A stretch of DNA of 64,000 nucleotides, taken from Cryptomeria japonica (Eukaryota > Streptophyta > Pinopsida > Cupressales > Cupressaceae). Below are positions 9,628 to 19,892 of the stretch, piece by piece. The translations under genes were made by a program, and so were the position numbers. Below the pieces are notes generated by a model that worked only from the letters and a program-made list of their open reading frames with translations, was not told the origin of the DNA and made no database searches. Every line of letters starts with the position of its first letter. Positions within the stretch are counted from its first letter, which is position 1. The stretch is from positions 623,718,383-623,782,382 of the forward strand of contig NC_081408.1 in the NCBI RefSeq assembly GCF_030272615.1, given 5' to 3'.

Positions 9628-12135
9628 AACAAAAAGTACTTCACTAAGATTGATCTCAAGAGTGGATACCACCAGATCAGGATAAAGGAAGGTGATGAAT
9701 GAAAAATAGCCTTCAAAACCAATGAAGGACTTTATGAGTGGCTTGTTATGCCATTAGGTCTTAGTAATGCTCCCAATAGATTCATGAGACTCATGAATGA
9801 AGTGCTTAAATATTTTATTGGTAAATTTGTTGTTGTATACTTAGATGACATCTTGATTTTTAGTAGAACTAAAGAGGAACATCTAGTGCATCTTAGTATT
9901 GTATTGCAAATATTATATGATGAGCAATTAACAATAAACTTGGAGAAGTCTGAGTTTATGAAGAAGGAACTTGTCTATCTTGGATTTTTAGTTTCAAACG
10001 GAGATTTGAAGATGGACACATCAAAGGTGGAATCCATCATAAATTGGCCAACACTAAAGACAACAAGTGAAGTAAGATTTTTTCATAGTTTAGCACAGTT
10101 CTACAGGAAGTTTATCAGAGGGTTCAGTGAGATTTGTGCACCCATGCTGGATACCATCAATGGAGGAGTTAAGACTAAGTTTTAGTGGACCAATACAACT
10201 AACAAAGGGTTTGAACTTTTGAAACAAAAGGTAGCTACACAACCAGTACTCATTCTTCCTAGTTTTGATAAGTTGTTCACAATTGAATGTGATGCAAGTA
10301 ATATAGTAGTTGGTGTTGTTTTGAGTCAAGAGAATAGACCTGTAGCTTTCTTTAGTGAGAATCTCAATGATGCCAAGAAGAAGTATTCATCCTATGATCT
10401 CAAGCTGTATGCTTTTGTCCAAGCTCTTAGGAAGTGGAGGTACTACTTGTTACCTAAGGAGTTTGTTGTTTACATAGATAATCAAGCTTTAAGTTTTCTG
10501 AATTCACAAGATAAGTTGGGTCATAGGCATGTTAAATGGGTTGAGTATTTGTTGTCATATACTTTTTGTATTAAGAAGAAGAAAGGACAGTATAATAAAG
10601 TAGCAGATGCTTTGAGTTGAAGGCTACTAACAGTGCAAGCAGTGCAGATTCAAAGTATTGGAGTTGATTACTTCGAGGATTTGTACCCCAATGGTGAAGA
10701 TTTTTTAGCCATTTACAAGGTTTGTCAAGAATTTCAGAATCACTTTCAAAGTGAATATGCTGAATTTACTTTGTAGAATGGTTTGTTGTTTAAAGGTGGA
10801 CAGTTGTGTGTTCCCAATGGATCGATGAGGGAAAATCTGATCCAAGAAAAGCACATTGGATGTTTGAGTGGTCATGTTGGCCTTAATAAGACATTGGAAC
10901 TTGTTCAAAGGTTCTACTATTAGCCTAGAATGCAAAGGGATATCAGAAGGTATGTTGAACAGTGTATGGTTTGTTAGAAAACTAAAGGTACAACTACTAA
11001 TGTTGGTCTTTATCAGCCATTACCTATTCCTACAAGGCCATGAGAATGTGTAAGTATGGATTTTGTGGTTGGCTTACCCCAAACAAAGCTTGGCAGTGAT
11101 AGCATTTTTGTTGTTGTTGACAGATTTAGTAAGATGGAACATTTTGTTCCTTGTAAAACTACTCATGATGCTAGTCACATTGTACACTTGTTTTACAAAT
11201 TGATTATTAGAATCCATGGTTTTCCGGTTAGTATTGTTTCAGATAGAGATGTCAAATTCCTTGGACATTTTTGGAAAACTCTTAGGAAAAGACTGGGAAC
11301 CAACTTGTCTTTTGGTTCAGCCTATCATCCCCAAATGGATGGTCAAATAGAGGTGGTCAATAGGACACTTGGAAACATTTTAAGGTTCTTGACAAAATAA
11401 TATGGACAGAGTTGGGATCAGGTTCTTCACTAGGCATAGTTTGCGTATAATGACAGTGTCAACAAGTCTACTAGGAAGAGTCCTTTTGAGATAGTGTATG
11501 GTATGCACCCACGAGGTGTTATGGAATTACGAGATCTTGGTAATATGTCACATAGATGTGGTCAAGCTGATGATGTTTCTTAATCTATGAAGGAGGTTCA
11601 TGACCATGTCAAACGAGCTCTCCAAGATTCTTCACAAAAAGCTAAAGCCAGAGTTGATGCCACACAAAGAGATGTGCAATTTTTAGTTGGAGATTTGGTG
11701 ATGGTACATTTGAATAGGGATCGACTTCAGAAAGGGGTTCCCAACAAGCTACAAATGAGGCGAATAGGCCCATGTAAAGTTTTAGCCAAGTATGGCTCTA
11801 ATGCCTATAAGATTGATTTTCCATTTGATATTGCTTTGTCTCCCATTTTCAATGTTGTAGATTTGGTTGCCTACAAGGGAAAATTTCCCAAGGAGGATGC
11901 ATGAGTTTCAGATGTCCAATAGTCACTCGTCGACCTACCATTACTTTCTTCTTCCATGCCTTAGGCTAAAAAAGTGTTATATTTCCGCGTTCTCAAGAAG
12001 ACTAGACAACAGGTGTACAATGAACATTTGGTCAAATGGATGCATAAACCGAATTCTAAAGCAACCTGGGTCCTTGATTCAAACTTTGTTAAGTTAGGAA
12101 TTGATCTTTCCTTGATGTCGAGTGCAGTCACTTGA
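9628..12135 (+). pseudogene. Chromovirus pol: RT, RNase H, integrase and chromodomain, with many stops
   Basis: RT shows KYFTKIDLKSGYHQI and the active-site box YLDDILIF (about 9838-9861). RNase H covers about 10230-10620 (FTIECDASN and HVKWVEYL). Integrase has the HHCC region at about 10850-10975, then SMDFVVG, SIVSDRD and GQIEVVNRT carrying the three acidic residues. The GPCKVLAKYGSNAYKIDFP stretch precedes a chromodomain at about 11986-12118 (VYNEHLVKWMHKP, then ATWVLDSNF). At least ten in-frame stops are present. Most sit where the family has Trp, Gln or Arg, so they fit C-to-T or G-to-A change. The chromodomain would have tethered the integration complex to modified histone tails. Confidence 0.9.
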
Positions 12136-12156
12136 CTTCTTTGTTTTGGGGGGAGT

Positions 12157-13300
12157 ATGGTGTAGGAGCACCTGAGGGTTGAAATTCCCTTAACCAATTT
12201 TGGCTTGTGAGACCTTCCAGTGGTCATGTAAATACATAAGGACTGGCTCTAGTCCATTTGTATGGTTGTTTAATTGCAATTTTTGAATTTTTTTTATCGG
12301 CAAGACCTACCCCAATCGAGAAGTCTTATCCTGATGAGGTCGCTAGAGTATGGATTGGTTGTATCGAGTATCGACAGGAGTGGTTCACACTTACCTTGAT
12401 GACCCGATAAGTCATCAATGCTCGGAGTATTGTTATTGGGTATCGAAGGGAGTAGTTTCAAGTTACCCCGACGACTCGATGAGAAAGCATAAGCATGGAG
12501 TGGAGCCATCCAGTATCAAGAGGAGCTATTTCACATTACCCCAACGACCCGATGAGAAATCATTGGCTTGGAGCATGCTCGATGAGTGTTTCTATCAGAG
12601 ATTAGGAATAGTAGTTTCACACTACACCGATGACCCGATGGGACCGCCTCGCTTGCTAAGTTGCTATCGGCTATCGGCCATCGCAAGTCAGGCTTTGAAG
12701 TCCTCCCAATGCCCCAATGGAAAACACGAAGCGGTGTGTGTTGTCATCAGCCATCGGAAGCCCTGTTTTGATGTTACACTGATTACTCGATAAGAAGTGC
12801 AGAGCACGGAGAGTTGTCATCGACCATCGGAAGTCAGGATTTGTTGTTACACTGATGACCTGATGGAACCTGTGAAACAGTTGCAAATGGAAATTGTTGG
12901 TAATGAGATCTATCTCATCTAATAGGAGGAGTTCACAACAGAGGATGAAATGTATAAAAAGTCCCAATGGGCATCTGTAAGAGGTTGATTGTTGATTGTC
13001 GATTGCCTTAGAGAACACATTCATTTTTTTTCTGAAATGTGATAGAGAAGTCCATTTTCTGGTTTCCAATCAGAGTCTAATTTCTATTTGTGAATTGCAA
13101 TAATGTGTTAGAAACTTTAAGTTCACGTATGTTGTTAGTGTAAATGCTTATTTTCTCTGTTATGTGAGTTTCTAGTTTGAACCCATGTATAAGCTCAAGA
13201 TCTGTAAATAAAGCTTTCCATTTCTTTTTTTGTTCCCTGTTTGCAATAATCATATGGCTCTGACTTGAAACTCCACATGATCATTGGAGATTGTCAATCA
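12157..13300 (+). repeat. Chromovirus 3' LTR
   Basis: It follows the G-rich polypurine tract. It begins TGGTGTAGGAGCACC or, four bases later, TGTAGGAGCACC. It contains an upstream block of 73-bp tandem repeats and an AATAAA at about 13207. No second copy is in the window, so the right end is only approximate. Confidence 0.6.
12348..12660 (+). repeat. 73-bp tandem repeats in the chromovirus LTR
   Basis: Units 12427-12499 and 12500-12572 are both exactly 73 bases and end in TTGGA or ATGGA. Diverged copies lie on each side (12348-12426 and from 12573). Each contains TATCGA or TATCAA, then GTAGTTTCACATTACCCC and GACCCGATGAGAAATCAT. They are placed upstream of the expected promoter, where U3 enhancer repeats are often found. 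Confidence 0.75.
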
Positions 13301-13558
13301 GAGCCAAATATGTATAGTAGATTTTTATTTGTAAGATTCTAGGAGATGGCATTAGCTATTCCTGTAAAGTGGCCCTAGGCGGGCTTGGCGATAGTCCGGC
13401 TAGGTGTCAGTAACTTGAAGGAGATAACTTGCAGGGGAAGGAATCTGCTTAGAACTGGAAGAAGATCTAGAAGCCTACAAGCCTGAAACTGAGACATTGT
13501 GAAACCAAAAGGAGAAAGTTTACTAAACCAAACAGGATGGGTGCTTTAGCAAAGAGAG
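13301..13558. other. Unassigned sequence before the gap
   Basis: It may be the end of the chromovirus LTR or the flank of the copia element. No gene or repeat boundary is recognised. The motif CCTACA at about 13473 would mirror the LTR start TGTAGG, which is weak support for a later LTR end. Confidence 0.3.
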
Positions 13559-14058
13559 NNNNNNNNNNNNNNNNNNNNNNNNNNNNNNNNNNNNNNNNNN
13601 NNNNNNNNNNNNNNNNNNNNNNNNNNNNNNNNNNNNNNNNNNNNNNNNNNNNNNNNNNNNNNNNNNNNNNNNNNNNNNNNNNNNNNNNNNNNNNNNNNNN
13701 NNNNNNNNNNNNNNNNNNNNNNNNNNNNNNNNNNNNNNNNNNNNNNNNNNNNNNNNNNNNNNNNNNNNNNNNNNNNNNNNNNNNNNNNNNNNNNNNNNNN
13801 NNNNNNNNNNNNNNNNNNNNNNNNNNNNNNNNNNNNNNNNNNNNNNNNNNNNNNNNNNNNNNNNNNNNNNNNNNNNNNNNNNNNNNNNNNNNNNNNNNNN
13901 NNNNNNNNNNNNNNNNNNNNNNNNNNNNNNNNNNNNNNNNNNNNNNNNNNNNNNNNNNNNNNNNNNNNNNNNNNNNNNNNNNNNNNNNNNNNNNNNNNNN
14001 NNNNNNNNNNNNNNNNNNNNNNNNNNNNNNNNNNNNNNNNNNNNNNNNNNNNNNNNNN
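13559..14058. other. Assembly gap of 500 N
   Basis: Exactly 500 undetermined bases, so the true length is probably unknown. Reading frames across it are meaningless. Confidence 0.99.
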
Positions 14059-15915
14059 CATAAATGTCTATCTATAGGTTTTAGTCAAGAATCGAAGGCT
14101 TACAGGTAGGTTATATGATTTGACAACAAAAAAAAAAATTGTTTTAGTAGAGATGTAAAGTTTGATGAACATTCACAATTTCTAGCCACTTATTTTCACT
14201 CTCTAACAAATAATGCTTCCTATATCATTAAGGATCAAGTATGCACTAATAAATAAACTAATTTTTGTGACTAGCCTTAATTTGCAAGAAGTGATGATGA
14301 AGAAGATGATATTTCAGCTTGACAAAAGATAGGGACTATTGAAGAAAGCTACAGTCAAGGACCTGAGAACCAAGGAAGGAATGATAGTGCTCTCATTGCC
14401 AAAGTATTATAGATACATTACCCAAACTAGTATAAAGAAGCTAGAGGAAATAAAGAATGGAAAAAAGATATGAAAGAGGAATATGGTGCATTACTAAAGG
14501 ACAACATTTGAGTACTTGTGCCCCATCCTAAAGGTAAGAATATTATTGGTTGTAAATGGGTTTACAAAAAAAAATTTAAATCAGATGGTGCTATTGAAAA
14601 AATTCAAAGCTAGATTGGTTGCTAAAGATTAATAAAAAAGAGGGTGTTGATTATGAAGAAACCTTTTCTCCTATCATTCACTTGGATATAGTTAGAATTA
14701 TTCTTTCTTTGGCTGCAAGTCTTGGGTCGCATATTCATAAAGTGGATGTTAAAAATGCTTTCCTAAATGGAGATTTATATGAAGAAATATATATGGATCA
14801 AGCACCAGGTTTTATAGATTACAAAAAGCCTAATCATGTTTGTAGATTAAAGAAGTCATTTTATCATCTAAAACAAGCGCCATGAGCATCGAATGAGAAG
14901 ATTGATAGGTAATTTCTACTTCATGGGTTTAAAAAGTGTAAATATGATCCAAATCTTCATGTGAGGAAAGTCAAAGATTATATTATTGTTGTTTGATTTT
15001 AGGTAGATGATTTATTTATTGTTCAACCAAATATTTAAAATATGATCTTAAGAAGGCATTTCATATGAGTGATTTGGAAGAACTCAACATTTTTTTGGAC
15101 TACATGTTTGTAGAATCCATGATGGGTTATTCATATCACAATCGAAGTATGCTTTAGATTTTTTAAGAAAAAATAGCATGTTTGAATTCAAGGCAACTAC
15201 TACTCCTTTTCAATTGGGGTTCAAGCTTACGAAAGAATGTACTTCTAAAAGCATTGATGCCACTTTATATAGACAACTTGTTGGTAGCTTAGTTTATTTA
15301 ACTCATTCTTGACCATATATTAATTTTGCATTCAATCTAGTATCAGGATTTATGAAGGCACCTATATACAGCACGTGGTTGGCTATTAAGAGAATTTTGA
15401 GACACATTCATGGAGCACTACAGTTTGGCATCCTCTATGGTTATAAATTTTTTTTTTCTCCAGTAGGATATACAGATTCAAACTGGGGAGGTGATATAGA
15501 TGACATAAAATCTATAAGAGGTTATGTTTTTCATCTTGGGTTAGGTCTAATTACATGGAGCAACAAAAAACAAACAACTGCATCACTGTCTTCATGTGAA
15601 GCAAAATATAGAGCAACAAAAGTAGGAAAAGAACTAATTTGGATTCAAAATATTTTATTGGAGCTTGGTTTTCCCCAAAGTTCTACTACTAATTTGCATT
15701 GTGACAATCAAAGAACCATCCATGTTGCCAACAATCTAGTTTTCCATGCTAAAACAAAACATATTGAGCTTGATGTTCACTACATTTAGGGTTTGGTCCA
15801 TGCAGCTACAGTCATTCTACAATTTTGTCGAAGTGAGGAACAAACAACTGATATATTTACTAAAAGTATGAATGAGGTCAAATTTCTAAAATTAAGAGGA
15901 ATGATTCGTATATTA
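14059..15915 (+). pseudogene. Ty1/copia pol: integrase end, RT and RNase H, broken
   Basis: The integrase tail SQESKAYR is visible at 14084-14107. RT contains VDYEETFSP and KVDVKNAFLNGDLYEEIYM at about 14650-14790. The catalytic VDDLFIV survives at about 15003 among stops. The RNase H part (15352-15789) includes YTDSNWGGD, SNKKQTTASLSSCEAKYRA and the conserved AKTKHIELDVHYI end. Stops and frameshifts are frequent, especially at 14880-15350, so the copy is inactive. The copia order integrase-RT-RNase H is kept. Confidence 0.9.
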
Positions 15916-15939
15916 GAGGTGAACATTAAGGGAGGATAG

Positions 15940-16311
15940 TGTTATAATATTCCCCTCTTCATTGTATCTTCTTTGTGTCTTCTTTGTAATATTCTAGCCA
16001 ATCTTAAGTGGGGATGTTAAGGAATAAGATTGCCTATAAAATAAGGAATTTTATAGAGAGAATTTTTTAGAAAAAGAGAAACAACTAAAAGATGTATAGA
16101 AAAAAGAACATTCCAGTTTTAAAATTCTCTAGAATTTTAGAAGGTTCTCAGCTCAACTATAAATATGAAGCTGTTGATTTTAACAGCAATCAAATGTAAT
16201 ATGATTGTATGTTATTGAATTGAATATAATAAAAACTAGATTATTCAGTCATTTCTCTCTGATCTAATGCTCAGTTTCACTCTGTTTTGTGTTCTTATTT
16301 CAGTTTATAAT
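15940..16311 (+). repeat. Ty1/copia 3' LTR
   Basis: It begins TGTTATAATATTCCCC directly after the polypurine tract. It contains CTATAAATATG (about 16155) as a TATA-like box and AATATAATAAAA near 16220 as a poly(A) region. The right end is placed at TTTATAATCA (16311) because it roughly mirrors the left TGTTATAA. An end near 16302 is equally possible. Confidence 0.65.
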
Positions 16312-16620
16312 CATATTTTGGACCTGTTTTACATGTGGCAATTGGTCGAAGAGGATGCAGATCTACCAAGAGATTAACGTGCTCAGCATGTAATTCAGGA
16401 CAATCTTGGGGACAGCAAAAAGGTGGTGAAATAGGGAGTGACATTAGCGGCCCCAAGTGGATTCCTGAATCTCGCCTCTTAGACATCCTCACTAAGGATC
16501 TCAATGAATACCTCGCAGAACAGTGGATTGCCTTGTTCGCTGAATACTGGGAGTTGTTTTCTTCTATCAGTTTAGAAGTTAGATTGTTGTTGGTGAAAAT
16601 CAAACATAGCCATAACAATT
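16296..16620 (-). CDS. Possible third exon of the TNL gene
   Basis: A minus-strand acceptor with a pyrimidine run (CTTCTCTTCTCTTATAG) ends at 16621. Joining 16820 to 16620 keeps the frame (C plus AA gives Gln) and opens 108 codons to a TAA at 16295-16297. That stop lies in or at the edge of the copia LTR, so the native end may be lost. The predicted peptide has no domain I recognise. The plus strand is also open here for 101 codons, so this exon is tentative. Confidence 0.3.
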
Positions 16621-16819
16621 CTATAAGAGAAGAGAAGTGATTGATGATGTTTTCATTTTTATGAAGTGTAAACAAATATTTGTTTCTATTAGTAATTTTC
16701 GCAGGCAGTGCATTGTTTTACAATTTCATGCAAATACAGAAAAGCAAATATTTCAATCCTTCAAATTATAAGATAGGCTATAAAATATAGCATTCAAAAT
16801 TGAAGATAGCTTTACTTAC

Positions 16820-18951
16820 GACTTTCATTGTCTGCGATTTCCCTAAATCGCGCCATGAATTTTCCAAAAACTTGACTAGAATCTCGTGCTATCCGCTGCA
16901 TTATTTGATCTTGATTCTCCGTTAAAAATCTCCGACACTCTTCCAGCCGGAGAGGTAATCCTAAAAGGGTTAGTTTTGGCTGGATCAAAAAGGCAAAAGG
17001 AATTGACTTCCATGCAGAACTACAACTCAGCAAATCCAACCTTTCCAGCTTTGACAAGTTGCTAATGCTTTCAGGAAGGCTCTGCAATCTTTCGCACCAG
17101 CTCAGACTTAATTGCTTCAACTGCGATAGCTTGCCAATGCTGTCAGGAAGGCCAATTAAGATTTTACAACAAGATAAGTTCAAGTACTGCAACTGGGACA
17201 AGCTACCAATGGTTTCAGGAAGTCAACTTAAACCTTCACAGTAAGTCAAGTTCAAGAATAGGAGTTGTGAGAGGTTGGCAATGGTGTTAGGGAGACATTC
17301 CAACATCAGACATCTAGACAAATTCAAGTACTGCAGCTGTAACAAATTACCAATGGTGTCAGGAAGGTGACTTAAATTTTTACAGTAAGTCAAATTCAAG
17401 TACTGGAGCTGTGACAAATTACCAATGGTTTCAGGAAGGTAACTTAAATTTTCACAGTAAGTCAAATTCAAGTATAGCAGTTGTGAGAGGTTGGCGATGG
17501 TGTTAGGGATACATGTCAACATCTGAAATCTACACAATTTCAAGGACTGCAACTCTGTCAAATTACCAATAGTGTCAGGGAGCTTTTCTAAGGAACTGCA
17601 ATCAGTGATGTCCAAGATCCTCAATTGCGATTTGCTTCGCACAACAGATGTGCATTTCTTCTTTAGTGCTAAATTTGCCTCCTTGAATAAATTTGAGCTA
17701 TGTTTCGTACTTGAAATAGAGCAAGAATCTACCCTTAGCCATCTCAAATTTGCATGAAAACTTTCCATGTTATCTTCTATTTGCACATGCTCCAAATGAA
17801 GATAGCGAAGACTAGGTGTGCACAACATTTTACGCCATCCTGGATAACATTTATAGAGATGAAGGCCAGACTTATTGATATTGCTAACAATGTCGACTAA
17901 GCTGCTCGACTGGGTCATCTGCCATTGCCGAGTTTTACCTTTTTCGGCAATGATTCTACCCATATCCCGGACGAGGTCATGCATATCAAACACACCTTTC
18001 TCGTCTATTTTTATAAGCAGCTTCATTGAAAGATTAGTGATAGTTGTGTGCACATTCTTGTACATGAATTTCCAGAAAAGAATGGGATTAGTTGTGCCTT
18101 CCCCAATGAAAAAGCAAGCGACATCCAAAAATATTTCTCTTTCCTCAGCACTAAGACCACTATAACTGATCTTGAGTGTTTTAAAAATGTCCCTATTGAT
18201 TGCAATGTTGTCAAGAGTTTCTTTCCAGCACTCAATATCTGTGTCATTTTGCTTACCATATAAGAAGGCCCCAATAACTTCCAGGGAGAGAGGATGGCCC
18301 TTGCAAGCCTCCACTATTCTTTTGGAGAGATCTTCGTAGCTGGGAATTGGGGAAGGTTTGAGGAAGGCATGCCAACAAAACAACTGGAGACCTTCAGTTT
18401 TCTGCAATCCGCTTATCTGGAAAATGTATTCCAATGAGATCTGAGCAGCATTGAGAATGTGTTTATCTCTAGAAGTTATGATTAACCGGCTGCCACGGGA
18501 CAGCCAAAGCCCAGCTAAGGCATCTAATTGCACGCGATCATCCACGTCATCCAAAATGACAAGAATACGTATTCCTCGCAAACGATGTCTCAATAAAAAT
18601 TTGCCCTCTTCAACACATGGTGGTTCTTTCTCATAGTTGATCAAATCTTTGAGAATTTGTCCCTGCAATTTTGTAAGGCTAGTGGAGCGGACATTAAATA
18701 CAAAGGAAGTAGCATTGAAACTACCATAGACTTCATTGTACACGGCCTTTGCAACGGTGGTCTTGCCAATACCACCTATTCCCCATATTCCAACTTTAAT
18801 CACTGTTTGGGCTGAATCGAGATGCAATTTCTGAATGACAGCCTTTTTCACGGTTTCCAATCCCACTGGGTATTTCGCAACTTCTAAGGGTACCCTGTCC
18901 AGTGTCTTGATTATGTCGTTCACCACCTTCTTCACCAACTGAGCTTCGAAG
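16820..18951 (-). pseudogene. TNL exon 2: NB-ARC and leucine-rich repeats, with one in-frame stop
   Basis: The exon starts after the acceptor ATATGCAG at 18952. It encodes, in whole-protein numbering after 170 TIR residues, the P-loop GIGGIGKTT (about 227-235), kinase-2 LVILDDVDD (about 300-308), RNBS-B SRGSRLIITSRD, GLPL as GHPLSLEV (about 388), RNBS-D EIFLDVACFF and MHD in MHDLVRDMG (about 493). The final Asp of kinase-2 is typical of TNLs. LRRs of 24 residues (LPxTIGNLSQLQYLNLTYC) follow. A TGA at 17225-17223 cuts the frame at about codon 746. The same frame then runs 134 codons more, with further LRRs, to a donor (GTAAGT at 16819) or a TAA at 16812. The family acts as a cytoplasmic or nuclear immune receptor. 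The product would be truncated within the LRRs, or the gene is a recent pseudogene. Confidence 0.93.
17226..17580 (-). repeat. 72-bp coding repeats in the LRR region
   Basis: Near-identical 72-base units each encode one 24-residue LRR. The DNA similarity (repeated ACTTGGGACAAAT-type and CAGTAAGTCAAATTCAAG words on the plus strand) suggests recent duplication inside the gene or homogenisation between repeats. Confidence 0.7.
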
Positions 18952-18952
18952 C

Positions 18953-19480
18953 TGCATATGGACAAATGAATTCCAAACAAAGAAATGAACGTATTAATTT
19001 CTTATTGTGGACAAATGAATTCCAAAATATATCTACTTTATTCTTATTCTAATTGTCTGCAAAAGGATAATCCTCATAATATTACGGACAAGTTAGTGGT
19101 TTTTTATGTTTGTTATTGATACATCGCGTCTCATACGGGAAATAAAAATCTTTAGAATATAACAAAGTATAGAACACATTAGTTAATTTATAATTTTTAC
19201 AATTAATTAAAAATAAAAAAATATAGGTAGTATGGAAATATGAAGTATATTTATTTGAAAAGTATTAAAAAGACAGTTTTAAATTATTTTATTTATTAAA
19301 GATTTATTTTATTAAACAGAGATATGAAAATTTGAAAGATTTCTAATTTTTTATGATCATAGTATATATAATATTAAAGTTTAGGATCTAATAAAATGCA
19401 ATAAAAATAATAATAGTAGGGTATTTGACCATCATAAACATTCTTTAGGTAACAAACTTACATCTATGAAAGGAAGTTAA
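18953..19480. other. AT-rich intron sequence with no recognised feature
   Basis: Strongly AT-rich DNA next to the NBS exon. It may be original intron sequence. No ORF, repeat edge or element motif is seen. Confidence 0.5.
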
Positions 19481-19892
19481 GGTGTGGAAAATACTTTCTC
19501 ACACTAATATAAGGGGGAAGATAGTGCAATTTTTCTTTACAAATCTTAATTATTAGACCATCAAAAACACATTTAAATAGAGATATTAAACATACATAAA
19601 GATCATACCATATAACACGATATAACATGGGGAAAACCCTTTTTTAGGAGAAAAACTCCACACTACTAAAGCATAGTACTTTGTATTCTAGTAAACTAAT
19701 GGATACAACCCAATACCATCACTTAGCTTCTTCAATGGGAGTCGAGAGCTAACAACCCCACAATCTGGATCAATTTTGGAAACATAACATTTCACCTGTA
19801 AAACACAACTTGACTAATACTCTTCAACACTACCTTATATAGAGAAATACAACTCAAGAGGTAACTTCTAGATGAAGATACAAGATGGGGTC
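19480..19892 (-). mobile_element. Probable distal part of a Ty1/copia LTR
   Basis: The plus-strand words CATGGGGAAAACCC and TTAGGAGAAAAACTCCACAC resemble (on the minus strand) the end region of many plant copia LTRs. The stretch ends at the GGGTC target of element A, whose right flank (26213 onward) continues into the copia 3' LTR. The left edge is not defined. Confidence 0.45.

Larger units (their letters stand above)
9628..13300 (+). mobile_element. Ty3/gypsy chromovirus fragment, 5'-truncated
   Basis: The fragment begins abruptly inside the RT finger region, next to the Tat LTR, so gag, protease and the 5' LTR are missing. It keeps RT, RNase H, integrase, a chromodomain, a polypurine tract (TTTTGGGGGGAG, about 12144-12155) and an LTR starting at 12157 or 12161. 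The LTR end is not resolvable. A polyadenylation-like AATAAA is at about 13207. Confidence 0.8.
14059..16311 (+). mobile_element. Ty1/copia retrotransposon, 3' part
   Basis: The element emerges from the gap within the integrase C-terminus and runs through RT and RNase H to a polypurine tract (AAGGGAGGATAG, about 15928-15939) and a 3' LTR. Its 5' half lies in the gap or is missing. The LTR ends against the 3' part of the minus-strand TNL gene, so it seems to have inserted there. Confidence 0.85.

Noticed and set aside
13537-14109. Frames through the N run
   Set aside because: The sequence is undetermined. Only the short copia integrase tail at 14063-14107 is real.
16335-16640. Plus-strand 101-codon frame beside the TNL end
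   Set aside because: No domain or splice context is seen. The minus strand offers an in-frame exon continuation instead, though that is also tentative.
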